Notes under the pieces: model-generated
What the model was told of the DNA's origin: nothing
The model's input: only the letters and a program-made list of their open reading frames with translations
The model's database searches: none
Part shown: positions 8,773-17,134 of the stretch, one piece after another
Layout of the letters: the number at the start of each line of letters is the position of its first letter
How positions within the stretch are numbered: position 1 is the first letter of the stretch
Position numbers and translations under genes: made by a program
DNA from: Phormidium willei BDU 130791
Lineage (GTDB): Bacteria > Cyanobacteriota > Cyanobacteriia > Cyanobacteriales > Geitlerinemataceae
Assembly: GCA_001637315.1 (NCBI GenBank)
Contig: LSZA01000019.1
Span: forward strand, 1 to 52,242
DNA: 52,242 nt
Direction: 5' to 3'

Positions 8773-9387
8773 TTATAGATTACATAGGGTCTCAACGGTG
8801 AGGTTGAGTTGAGGGAAGCTGGGAGAGGTGACGCGATCGCCCCATCGATATCCCGTCATGTTGTAAGTGTTATCCGCTGGTAAGGTGCAGATAAACAGGG
8901 TTGGTTCTTTGGGATTCCCTAAATATTGGCGACTGCCAACGGCGAGATAGTCCACAATCCAATACTCAGGGATCGCGAATCGTTGGTATTCCTCAAACTT
9001 ATCGACGTAATCATCTTCCCAATTTGTGGACACCACTTCAACTACAAGCTGAGGTGGTTCTAGGAGTGCTGAGGGAGCCATAGGAGACCCTTCCCAAATG
9101 CGACGATCAACCACCACAACATCGGGATGTCGTCCTTGTTGCATCCCGCTGGAGGTTTCGGTTCTTAGAAAGATACGGCCGGAGACGTGATAGTTCTGTT
9201 GATACTGGCGAATCTCTTGTCTTAGATGGTCGGTAATGGCATCGGCAATATCATCATGTTTACGAGTCGGACGTCGTCGCACAATTTGTCCATTAACGAG
9301 TTCATAATCACCCGCTTCATCAGGAAGGTTTTCAAGAAATTGATGAAAGCTCAGGGATGAATCGGTGGGTTCGCGGATAATCCTCAT
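8773..9387 (-). CDS. Uma2-family (DUF820) PD-(D/E)xK protein embedded in the cas operon
   Basis: A 204-residue Uma2-type restriction-endonuclease-fold protein. With start at 9387, D89 (R-H-P-D-V-V-V-V-D), E117 (V-V-E-V-V-S) and K130 are candidate active-site residues, followed by the family's E-Y-W-I-V-D-Y. I prefer ATG 9387 because AGGAG (9398-9394) lies 6 nt before it; the ATG at 9393 would directly abut that site. The AGGAG overlaps the TAG stop of the preceding cas7, giving translational coupling. Most Uma2 genes are scattered singletons of unknown role, so placement between two Cas7 genes is notable. Target and activity are unknown. Confidence 0.85.
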   Translation of the reverse strand: MRIIREPTDSSLSFHQFLENLPDEAGDYELVNGQIVRRRPTRKHDDIADAITDHLRQEIRQYQQNYHVSGRIFLRTETSSGMQQGRHPDVVVVDRRIWEGSPMAPSALLEPPQLVVEVVSTNWEDDYVDKFEEYQRFAIPEYWIVDYLAVGSRQYLGNPKEPTLFICTLPADNTYNMTGYRWGDRVTSPSFPQLNLTVETLCNL

Positions 9388-9396
9388 TGGCATCTC

Positions 9397-10287
9397 CTAG
9401 GATACATCAGTCATCGGTGTAGTGGTTTGCGGTAACCTCTGACGCAGTTCAGTCAGAAACGCCGTCATCCATTGGTCTTTTAACTCCCGTTGTTGGGGGT
9501 CATCTAAGCGATAGTCGTCTAACTCATCATTGACAAGATGTTGTAGATAATTTAAAAGTTCATCGGGAGAACTTGGATTCACCCAGTCCAGGCGATCTAG
9601 GGTGAGGCGAACAATCCCTAATCCCCGCGATCGCCCGCCTCCCAGGGGGATTTTTTCAGTTTCAAATTGATGTAATCCTAACATCAACAATCCTAATTCC
9701 CAAGGTTCAGCATTTTCCATCACCGCTTTGAACTCAAACGGGGTAGCGGCGGGAACTACTTGAAAGTCATAGAGTTTTCCGTCGGCGGCGGTTTCGGTAT
9801 CGCGATCAATCGCCACTCCATCCCGTTCTTGATATTGTCCAAACCAGTTCTCAGCAGGATTATCAATGGTCAAATCTCGCACCTGAAACTTACTGGATAG
9901 CCAGGGAGAACCGAAAACTTGGGAAATGAGATCGGTTTTTTCTACAATCTGTTCTGTCAGTTGGCGATCGTCGGTATATTGGGTTTTTAAATCCCGCATT
10001 TCTGAAGCCGTGATTGACCATTCTGACTCATCACTGGGATTGGCTACAAGATGACGAAGGTTAGTCTCGGGGACTCCGCTAAAGACTCCTCGGAGGAAAC
10101 TCTCTAGGTGCGATCGCAAAGCGCCTTTGAAGCTAGAACCGGGAATCAGGGGATACCCTAAGGCATCTTTCATCACAGGTAAATCACAGCCAATGGGTTC
10201 AAGGGAGCGTCCCGAACTCACCCGCAAAGCTGTTACGGTTTCTAATGTTCCGGTAATGGTGAGTCGATTTTTGAATGTATCAAACAT
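9397..10287 (-). CDS. cas7: Cas7/Csx7-family RAMP subunit, type III-D
   Basis: A 296-residue RAMP protein of the cyanobacterial Csx7/Csm3-like type. Key features are C-D-L-P-V-M-K-D (D35, matching the catalytic loop Asp of type III Cas7), I-P-G-S-S-F-K-G-A-L-R-S, Q-V-F-G-S-P-W near 130, R-D-G-V-A-I-D-R-D-T near 160, and the loop G-G-G-R-S-R-G-L-G-I-V. It would be a backbone subunit that binds crRNA and cuts target RNA at 6-nt intervals (family knowledge). It lies 28 bp after one Uma2 gene and its stop codon contributes to the ribosome site of the next. Confidence 0.9.
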   Translation of the reverse strand: MFDTFKNRLTITGTLETVTALRVSSGRSLEPIGCDLPVMKDALGYPLIPGSSFKGALRSHLESFLRGVFSGVPETNLRHLVANPSDESEWSITASEMRDLKTQYTDDRQLTEQIVEKTDLISQVFGSPWLSSKFQVRDLTIDNPAENWFGQYQERDGVAIDRDTETAADGKLYDFQVVPAATPFEFKAVMENAEPWELGLLMLGLHQFETEKIPLGGGRSRGLGIVRLTLDRLDWVNPSSPDELLNYLQHLVNDELDDYRLDDPQQRELKDQWMTAFLTELRQRLPQTTTPMTDVS

Positions 10288-10315
10288 TGCTTTTTTAAGT
10301 AAACGTGTGATGATA

Positions 10316-10882
10316 TTAGTTGAATTTTAGTAAATCAAAAATCTGATTTGCAGACATTATCCAGTGTGTCAAATTGTTTAACCCCGGAACCTCATCATCT
10401 CCTTGTTTTATTTCCGGTTGTTGTCCTGACTGAAAAACCAAAATCATGAGTTCCTGAGGGTCGATGAGCCATCCTAATTCTGTACCTGCATTTAAGCAAA
10501 ATAAGATATTACAAATGACGCGGGTTTGACGTTGTTCAGGGGAGAGGATTTCAATCGTCCAATCTGGTGGTTTATCAAACTGGTTTGCAATCTCGCCGTC
10601 TTCATCTAGGGGGATATTTTGCCAGTAAAAGACAGCAATATCTGGGACTAAGGAACATTCTGCAAATGTGCAACGCAGCTCTGTTAAGGCAAACTCCAGC
10701 TTGGACGGTTCTGATATCTGGTTAATTCGTGCAGAAAGACGAGTTTGTAATAAGCTGTGTTTTCCCTTAGGCACAGGTTTTTCTTGGATTTCTCCATCAA
10801 TATACTCGCAACCTGGCTTGGTTTCGGGTTGTCGCAGAAACTCATCAAGGGAGATGGATTTATTTCGAGTTGTAGATATCAT
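10316..10882 (-). CDS. Uma2-family protein embedded between cas11-like and cas7
   Basis: 188 residues of the Uma2/DUF820 fold: N-terminal I-S-L-D-E-F-L, Y-I-D-G-E-I, L-V-P-D-I-A-V-F (D81), W-T-I-E-I-L-S-P (E111) and G-T-E-L-G-W-L-I-D-P. The lysine usually found after the E-x-L-S-P strand is not obvious (the stretch reads T-R-V-I-C-N-I-L-F-C-L), so activity is uncertain. Gaps are 37 bp upstream and 28 bp downstream, with the same orientation as the cas genes. It is only distantly similar to the other operon Uma2 protein, so the two are probably independent acquisitions rather than a local duplication (inference). Confidence 0.85.
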   Translation of the reverse strand: MISTTRNKSISLDEFLRQPETKPGCEYIDGEIQEKPVPKGKHSLLQTRLSARINQISEPSKLEFALTELRCTFAECSLVPDIAVFYWQNIPLDEDGEIANQFDKPPDWTIEILSPEQRQTRVICNILFCLNAGTELGWLIDPQELMILVFQSGQQPEIKQGDDEVPGLNNLTHWIMSANQIFDLLKFN

Positions 10883-10919
10883 TGTTTATGTGACAAAACT
10901 AACTACAATTTTAACGCTT

Positions 10920-11336
10920 TTATTTGCTTGGATTTAAGTACTTAAGATGGCGGGAACCATAGCCTAAGTAGCGGCGGATTAAGTCAAGCCAAATTCTTTG
11001 ATGAAACTCTTTTCCGACTTCTTTTGCAAGCTCTTGAGCCAAAGTCATCAAGAGAGTGTCAATGTCTTGAATAATATGCTCCGCTAGAGAATTTTTACCC
11101 CGACCCCATTTCTTATCTCTACCAATTTGATAGCGAAGAAAGTTTTTGATGACTTCTGTACTATCGGTAGTCTCGGCGACTCGGACTAAATTACGAAATT
11201 GCGATTCCTCTAGGTTGCCATAAGTCTGTTTGTTATCCAGCGCTGCTTGAATCGCCAGCACCAATTTATCTTCAACTTGACGGATGCCTCGCTGAATCTT
11301 TAACTCGACTTGGGGATTTAAGATAGTTGAACTCAT
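10920..11336 (-). CDS. Small helical subunit, Cas11/Csm2-like
   Basis: A 138-residue all-helical, charged protein with F-R-N-L-V-R-V-A-E, a V-I-K-N-F-L-R-Y-Q-I-G-R segment and C-terminal I-R-R-Y-L-G-Y-G. Its size, helical character and position directly after csx10 (ATGA overlap at 11333-11336) fit the type III small subunit (Cas11), which lines the target RNA opposite the Cas7 backbone. Sequence alone does not prove family membership because small subunits diverge strongly. Confidence 0.65.
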   Translation of the reverse strand: MSSTILNPQVELKIQRGIRQVEDKLVLAIQAALDNKQTYGNLEESQFRNLVRVAETTDSTEVIKNFLRYQIGRDKKWGRGKNSLAEHIIQDIDTLLMTLAQELAKEVGKEFHQRIWLDLIRRYLGYGSRHLKYLNPSK

Positions 11337-12544
11337 AGGGCATTCTCCCGAAACACTTGATGAAACTCATGACAAACCTTTACCTGTCCAAATCCTTCCA
11401 GGGTGCGATCGCCAACTCCGTTATATTCTAACCGACTCAGAGCTTGCGACCAGGCATCCAGGCGATTCGTCCCAAACAAATATAATCCTCCTTTCGTTGT
11501 CGTCAGTTCTACATCTTTCATTAAACCCCAGGCGGAATTCCAACCTGAGACGGTATCAAAACTACTGTAAGCGTTGTGGAGCGTTAAGCTATCATCAAAA
11601 ACTCCCGTTAACTGTTTTAAATCTTCGGCCGTGATGACCGTGGTACGCCGCCAATTTTGACGCAGGATGGCATCAGATTGTAGATTGAGGGTGAAGTAAT
11701 GGCGCTGGGGGAGCGATTGCCCCGGATATAGGCTGTTCCACAGTTGCCAGCGTTGTTGTAGTAGTTGATTAAACTGTTTCAGTCGCTGATTCAGATTCGA
11801 TGTCCAGGGGACTGCCTTAGCCTGCATTTCAACACGACCGAGTCCTCGGGAAGCACTTCCCCCGAGTCGAAATCTTTGGCAATTTTGGTTGATAAATTGG
11901 CTTAAAGCATCCGCTAGAGAATCATCCTCAAGCCGAATCCCACCTCGATAAACAACAGGCTCACCATTTTCTCGGTAGTCATCTAAGACCTCTAAACTGT
12001 AAAGGATTTGTTCTTCTGCCGTGGCGCGACGGCGGTTAATCCCCACCCGAGTCAGGAGTCGTTTCGGCACTGAGACAGTTTCATACCCCTGACTCGTCTT
12101 CACATAGAAGCCGCTAAAGGGTTCGACTCGTCCCTCGCCCTCCTTAGCCGCCCGGGGACAGTTGGGATCATAGAGTTGTCCACAAGCCTCGGCGCAGAAG
12201 CGATCAATTAGGGTGTCGAACACCCCATATCCTTTGGGTTTGAAGCCCGGTTTTGCTTTGGCACTCACAGCAGTGACCGGTAATAGGTCGACGGCTGAGT
12301 CAGGGGTTAGGGTGGGATAAGCATTGTGGAAAATTGCCGCTTTTTCCTCAACAAAGAGGCGGGAAAAGTCATCCCCCGGTTTAGGTTGTTGCGGGTTGGG
12401 GTGACTGCGCAAAAGATGGCCGGCGATCGCCCCACGAATCACGGAACCCGCGATAAAGTCCGCCGCCTCACTCACGGAACCGGGTTTTTTGCGACCGATG
12501 GCGAGGGCAGATTTTGCCGTAATCGTCAGTTGAATCTGTTTCAT
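11333..12544 (-). CDS. csx10: Csx10 (Cas5-like) type III-D RAMP protein
   Basis: 403 residues from ATG 12544, which overlaps the TGA of the preceding Cas7-like gene; the longer in-frame start at 12574 would lie within that gene. The protein opens with a RAMP strand (Q-I-Q-L-T-I-T-A-K-S-A-L-A-I-G) and I-A-G-S-V-I-R-G-A-I-A-G-H-L-L. It has C-P-R-A-A-K-E-G-E-G-R and a Cys cluster around 105-140, G-G-S-A-S-R-G-L-G-R-V-E-M in the middle, and a C-terminal G-D-R-T-L-E-G-F-G-Q-V. Csx10 is the Cas5-group subunit of III-D complexes and caps the crRNA 5' handle with Cas10. In III-Dv and III-E relatives this function is fused to Cas7 parts; here it is a separate gene. Confidence 0.87.
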   Translation of the reverse strand: MKQIQLTITAKSALAIGRKKPGSVSEAADFIAGSVIRGAIAGHLLRSHPNPQQPKPGDDFSRLFVEEKAAIFHNAYPTLTPDSAVDLLPVTAVSAKAKPGFKPKGYGVFDTLIDRFCAEACGQLYDPNCPRAAKEGEGRVEPFSGFYVKTSQGYETVSVPKRLLTRVGINRRRATAEEQILYSLEVLDDYRENGEPVVYRGGIRLEDDSLADALSQFINQNCQRFRLGGSASRGLGRVEMQAKAVPWTSNLNQRLKQFNQLLQQRWQLWNSLYPGQSLPQRHYFTLNLQSDAILRQNWRRTTVITAEDLKQLTGVFDDSLTLHNAYSSFDTVSGWNSAWGLMKDVELTTTKGGLYLFGTNRLDAWSQALSRLEYNGVGDRTLEGFGQVKVCHEFHQVFRENAL

Positions 12545-13257
12545 ACCACACCTCCAGTCCGTAACCCCTGCCAATCCACATGATCCAACTCAGGCAAAGT
12601 GGTCCAAGTTAACCAGCCCAAACCCGCAGATTTACTGCCCCCTAAGGCGTAAATGTGACGTAAAGCAGCACTGAGGAGGAGTTTCGTATAAGGAGGGGCT
12701 TGGGGATGAATATACAAACTTCCCTGAAATTCCAAATTGAGATTTGCAGGGGAGGTTTCCAGGAAATAGAGTTTTTGGTCTTCAGCAGTGAGACGACGGC
12801 GGTTGAGGGTGACACCGGGACGTAACACCTCAGGAAGTGCATCCGCCGCCACATGACAGATGAGATCGTTAACCTCCACTTGAGAGGGCAGACTGGGATT
12901 GCCGAAGATTTGGCACATGAGACAATGGTGACCGGAATTCCCGTCAATACGATACTCATTTCGTTGGAAATGGGCGTTCTCGGCATCCGTCAAACCCGCT
13001 CGTTGGGGACACATACTCTTTGGATTCGGAGATTGACAGACGGGCCAGTCGAGTCCCCGCGCCAGTTTCTCACATTCATGTCGTAAACGTCCTTTCAGTT
13101 GCGAGGCAGGGATAAGGAGTTGTCCTCGGGCATTGCGGAGGATGGGTTTGTCGGCCAGGGAACCGGACGACCCACCAGCGCCAACGCAAAGTGCTGTGTT
13201 GAGGGTGGCGGTGAGCGGCAAGGATTCCCCAACTTGGTGGGATTGTAGGTTAATCAT
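12541..13257 (-). CDS. cas7: Cas7-like RAMP protein with Cys cluster, type III-D
   Basis: 238 residues. D36 in A-D-K-P-I-L fits the same D-x-P to I-P-A-S-Q-L-K-G-R-L-R pattern as the operon's other Cas7 subunits. C79, C87 and the later H-C-L-M-C-Q-I-F-G (C-x-x-C) suggest a zinc site inserted after the signature helix. L-N-R-R-R-L-T-A-E-D-Q-K-L-Y and G-G-S-K-S-A-G-L-G follow. The start overlaps the end of cas10 by 8 bp and the stop overlaps csx10 by 4 bp, so the three genes are translated as a unit. Confidence 0.87.
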   Translation of the reverse strand: MINLQSHQVGESLPLTATLNTALCVGAGGSSGSLADKPILRNARGQLLIPASQLKGRLRHECEKLARGLDWPVCQSPNPKSMCPQRAGLTDAENAHFQRNEYRIDGNSGHHCLMCQIFGNPSLPSQVEVNDLICHVAADALPEVLRPGVTLNRRRLTAEDQKLYFLETSPANLNLEFQGSLYIHPQAPPYTKLLLSAALRHIYALGGSKSAGLGWLTWTTLPELDHVDWQGLRTGGVV

Positions 13258-15538
13258 GGCCCGATACCTCTGATGCTGTTGAGAGGGTGTTATTCTCTAG
13301 CTGGCTATCCGGTTCAATGAAGGGATATAAATCAACGATATCCCGCCAAAGGGTTTCATAGAGGGTGGAATCATTCTCATCCTCTAGTTTGCTCATCCAG
13401 GGAGCTAGATTGCCTTTGTTTTCTTCGGCTTTTGGAGTGCACCAAATTTTTTCAAAGTGGTCTTCTAATAGTTGTTGCTGTTTGGGTTTGAGGCGGACGC
13501 GGAAGTAGCGATAGTTTAGGATGGCAGTTTGTTTACCTCGTTCGAGGAGACTACGAATTTGGTAGAGTTGCGATCGCGGAAACTCAGACTCCTTAAACGC
13601 CTGAATCGTGTTAATCAGGCTCCCCACTTCTTGTAGGGTATAGGGACTGGCGTATAGTTTGAGCTTGGGGGGACCCGGAACAACCAAGGCCTGCTGACGA
13701 AATTCCTCAATATTAGAGGATATCATGGTCACAGATTTGAGGGTTAAGATATCGATTGTACCACCCAAGTATCTCTTGTCTTTTTTTAAGGTTTTTGCAT
13801 ATTTTTTGGCAGATTTAAGCAGTTGATTGACGAGGCGATTAGCATAGTAAATTGGTGTATCATATTTTGTGGTCAGCACCCCAATTGAGGTACTGAGTTG
13901 GCTGTTGCGGAATGAGGAAAGTTGGCGGCGATCGCGGTGAGGATTTACAGAAGGCTTCACCGCATCTGGAATACGATATTGCCCCGTCTGTTCCAAAATC
14001 TCCTCAAATTTTCCCCCAATATCTTGAGCAATTTGTAGCGCCTGATTAGCCGGAACAATAATCATCACATCATCCCCGCCAATGGCAATAATTTCAAAGG
14101 GGTGAACCCAGCTACCATTGCGATCTTGATTATCTTGTTTTTTTAGGTTTTTCAATTGATGGGGATGAAGGCGATTAGCCAAGGCATAATAAACTGACTT
14201 CTCCGTTGCCTCAAAAATATGTTCGCTAAACTGGGAATAGTCTTCTGGGGTTTTAATTTTCTGGATATAGCCCCCCATATTATTGCCATCGGCATAGATA
14301 AAACTGAGAAATCCCCCACTAGCATTGGCAATTTCCTCAACATTACGAGTTTCTGTGACCGAGGACTTGGAGCAATCTCGATAATACTGCTGTTGTAAGC
14401 TATGATACGACTCGTGGTCAAGATACTGGGTAAACCGTTCCACCCAACTATTCACATAACCAGGATTCCAATCCAATCCTAAATTCTGATACCAGCCAGG
14501 ACGGGTGTTACGTTCAATTTTTGTCTGTTGTCCCATCAAGTATTTCCGCGCCAGAGGTTCCGAGAAGTTGGGTTCACTGGGGAGTCCACCGATGGTATCG
14601 AGGGTGGAGATGCGATTGTTATCATCCCGCATCAGGTAGGGATGGGTCTCAAAGTGGGGTGGATAACGGCGAGTCGTGTCACGGGAGGGGGTATCATTAC
14701 CACTGCGACGTTGGTTAAAGCGGATGGCGAGTTTGCGCGTCAGTTCGTTGAAACTTTTACTATTAAAGAAGTTCTCCCGTTGTTGACTGGGGGTGGCTTT
14801 GCCGAAATAAGACTCTACTAGGGGATTGCTGGCGTTCTCTTGATACCAATCGAACCAGGGGGTGGCGTCGAGATTTTCCTGAAAAAGTCCAAAACGGATT
14901 TCTAAGAGTCGGAAGGTTTCACCAACAGCGCAACTATTGGCCGTTAAGGTTTCTTGGGTGTAACGTTTTTCAATGGCATCCGCTAGACGCTGGGTATAGG
15001 CGGCGGGACAGAAGGCGAGAACATTACCTCCGGTGGAGTAAATGATAAGTTGGGGAATTAAAGCCTCAGCTAGTTCAGAGTCCTGTTGTTTTAGCCAATT
15101 GCGGGGACTGCGGTAGTCTTCTAGGTCGTTGTTAGGGTTTTGTTTGCCAAAAAAGGCAGGGATATCGATGAGATTGATGCGATCTAAAATGGCAGAGGCG
15201 CCTCGAATCTCCATTAGGTTAGCGGAGTCGAAGACATAGTTTTTGATTTTGGTTGCCCCCCCATAGACGAGGCCGATGGGAGTCGTTTGGTTCCAGATGT
15301 CTCCGACAAGTTGTTTAACAGCATTGAGAGTTTCGGGTTCTGCGTCGCTGGGGATGGCTTGCAGTTGTTCAACCTGTTGGACAATATCTTGTAATTCTAC
15401 GGGAATCTCCTCACCGTTGGATTGGATAAAAGTGTCCAGGAGATGGCGATGATATTTAGGTTGCTGTTCTTCTCCCCAGGCTAAGCACCAGGTGAGTGCA
15501 AGTTTTAGGTCAGTTTTGATTTTCTGAAGTGAAGACAT
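13250..15538 (-). CDS. cas10: Cas10, large subunit of the type III-D effector
   Basis: 762 residues. The first Palm-like region has V-Y-G-G-A-T-K-I-K-N-Y-V-F and E-I-R-G-A-S-A-I-L (about 91-118). The catalytic Palm has Y-A-D-G-N-N-M-G (D417) and an intact G-G-D-D (487-490), so synthesis of cyclic oligoadenylate from ATP on target RNA binding is predicted. I find no H-D pair or other sign of the N-terminal HD nuclease, and only scattered cysteines (no C-x-x-C zinc motif between the Palms). A CARF-HEPN gene lies 45 bp upstream, matching cOA signalling. Size fits III-B/III-D Cas10 without HD. Confidence 0.93.
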   Translation of the reverse strand: MSSLQKIKTDLKLALTWCLAWGEEQQPKYHRHLLDTFIQSNGEEIPVELQDIVQQVEQLQAIPSDAEPETLNAVKQLVGDIWNQTTPIGLVYGGATKIKNYVFDSANLMEIRGASAILDRINLIDIPAFFGKQNPNNDLEDYRSPRNWLKQQDSELAEALIPQLIIYSTGGNVLAFCPAAYTQRLADAIEKRYTQETLTANSCAVGETFRLLEIRFGLFQENLDATPWFDWYQENASNPLVESYFGKATPSQQRENFFNSKSFNELTRKLAIRFNQRRSGNDTPSRDTTRRYPPHFETHPYLMRDDNNRISTLDTIGGLPSEPNFSEPLARKYLMGQQTKIERNTRPGWYQNLGLDWNPGYVNSWVERFTQYLDHESYHSLQQQYYRDCSKSSVTETRNVEEIANASGGFLSFIYADGNNMGGYIQKIKTPEDYSQFSEHIFEATEKSVYYALANRLHPHQLKNLKKQDNQDRNGSWVHPFEIIAIGGDDVMIIVPANQALQIAQDIGGKFEEILEQTGQYRIPDAVKPSVNPHRDRRQLSSFRNSQLSTSIGVLTTKYDTPIYYANRLVNQLLKSAKKYAKTLKKDKRYLGGTIDILTLKSVTMISSNIEEFRQQALVVPGPPKLKLYASPYTLQEVGSLINTIQAFKESEFPRSQLYQIRSLLERGKQTAILNYRYFRVRLKPKQQQLLEDHFEKIWCTPKAEENKGNLAPWMSKLEDENDSTLYETLWRDIVDLYPFIEPDSQLENNTLSTASEVSGHD

Positions 15539-15583
15539 TGACTATGTGTAATTAGTATTGTCTGCTTAAAATCACCAGTTCAC

Positions 15584-16837
15584 TCAGCCTAATCCCTTCG
15601 ATCCAAAGATTCTCTTAGCTTCACTCAAGTAAACTCCCGCATTATCAATAGCAGTATTGATTCTAGGCTGTTTTTCATCTAATGTTGCATGGGCAATTGT
15701 CTGACGAATTGGATTCACTTGTCTGAAGTATAACTTCCCTAACGGAGTATTCTCACGACTTTTTAGAAAATCTTTTGCCATTTCACGGTTGTGATAGTTT
15801 GTGATATTCTCATAATTCTGAAATTCACAAACATAAGTAATAATAGATTCCACTAATGCAATATAGCCTGTGGCATAGCGCCGGTTTTGAAAATACCAAC
15901 TAGCTAATTCCAGTTGTAGTTGGCTATTCGGTATATCAGTTTTGGCAAATTTCTTGGCAAACCGTTCAAGTTCTGGTTGTAAATACTGAAGCGGGGTATC
16001 AGTTTGTAGAGATCGAAGTTTGTTGCTTAGACGTATAGCATCTTGGCGGAGTTCTGGCAAGCGATTCAAATTGATTGTATCTGAAATCTTCGTTATTAAC
16101 TGGGCAACTTGTTGTTCGCCTTTTTCCTCAAGAAGATTGGCAATTAGATAACCATTACCAAAACTTTTGAAGCTGTAGCCTCCCTTAATCCACTGAGTGA
16201 TTTCGAATAAAGATTGTAGGTTTACAACTGGTGCATATCCTAACTCCCCAATGACGTCTCTCATGCCATAGTAAACTCCCCTAACTTTGATATTTCGTTC
16301 ACTGGCAACTCCCTCAATGAAAGTAATCACAAGGAACAAGAATAAAGACAGTGAGCGAAAAGAATGGGTTATGTCTATATAGATTTCATCCCCAGGCTCA
16401 AGAATTTCGACAATCTCAAAAATTCTATCAAAATTTTTCTGGATTTCAACCTCGTTCAGTCCATAGTGGATTGTAATACATCGAGAACGATCACCCAAGA
16501 TTTCTTCTAGCTTGGTTAAGTCTATGGCTTCTAAGGGCGTTTGACTATTTGCATTTTCACCTGCTTCGGCCAACTCTAAATAGTAGTCTTCGTCTGTTTC
16601 TATTTTTTTGTCCTGACAAAAATTGTCATAGACTGCCTCCCACATCGATTTCACCGTACCGATAATAATAAGCTCGTCTATGTCCAGATGATCTTTTAGG
16701 ACTGAAGCAATAAAGCTACTGGTATAGAATTCATCTTCGATTTTATATTTAGCGGTGCGATACTGGCGAATAAATCCATCTATTTTTGTGTTAGGGCCAG
16801 TTCCAATTGAAGAAATTAGAATTTTTGCCATGTTCAA
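15584..16837 (-). CDS. CARF-HEPN ancillary ribonuclease (Csx1/TM1812 family)
   Basis: A 417-residue protein. The N-terminal CARF domain of TM1812/Csx2 type has K-I-L-I-S-S-I-G-T-G, Y-R-T-A-K-Y, I-G-T-V-K-S-M-W-E and D-I-T-H-S-F-R-S-L-S. The C-terminal helical HEPN region carries the catalytic R-x4-H motif (R378 to H383, I-R-Q-T-I-A-H-A). Such proteins bind cyclic oligoadenylate made by Cas10 and become non-specific RNases. It is the first gene of the operon and 45 bp upstream of cas10. An alternative start is the second Met (16831). Confidence 0.9.
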   Translation of the reverse strand: MNMAKILISSIGTGPNTKIDGFIRQYRTAKYKIEDEFYTSSFIASVLKDHLDIDELIIIGTVKSMWEAVYDNFCQDKKIETDEDYYLELAEAGENANSQTPLEAIDLTKLEEILGDRSRCITIHYGLNEVEIQKNFDRIFEIVEILEPGDEIYIDITHSFRSLSLFLFLVITFIEGVASERNIKVRGVYYGMRDVIGELGYAPVVNLQSLFEITQWIKGGYSFKSFGNGYLIANLLEEKGEQQVAQLITKISDTINLNRLPELRQDAIRLSNKLRSLQTDTPLQYLQPELERFAKKFAKTDIPNSQLQLELASWYFQNRRYATGYIALVESIITYVCEFQNYENITNYHNREMAKDFLKSRENTPLGKLYFRQVNPIRQTIAHATLDEKQPRINTAIDNAGVYLSEAKRIFGSKGLG

Positions 16838-16867
16838 AGCTTTTGTAAGTTTCTATTTGGCGGCTTT

Positions 16868-16894
16868 ATGATACCATAGGCTACCACCTTTCAA
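16868..16894 (-). promoter_or_regulatory. Possible promoter of the III-D operon
   Basis: On the minus strand TTGAAA (16894-16889) is followed after 15 bp by TATCAT (16873-16868), about 30 bp before the ATG at 16837. The spacing is short of the 17-bp optimum. The rest of the 297-bp gap to the Uma2 gene shows no repeats and no CRISPR leader. Confidence 0.25.
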
Positions 16895-17134
16895 ACCTCG
16901 CGATCGCCTTTTATTTAGATTTTACATTTCATAACAGTATGTCCCCTCTGCACTTGATTGACCGTCGCCAGTATATACCCTTGATTGAAAAGGGGTCTTC
17001 TACTTTGGGGGCAACTTCAGAGGATAGAGAAATTTGGTTCATAATTCCCCTCATATGTCAAGTCAACGTTGTCATGAAATATCGATAAACTCAAAACTGT
17101 CTAGCCTGAAGCTGTGACGGACTTCCTTGGAAGA

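Noticed and set aside
16838..17134. Possible CRISPR array or leader beside the III-D operon
   Set aside because: No direct repeats of 25-40 bp with regular spacing are present in this gap or anywhere else in the window.
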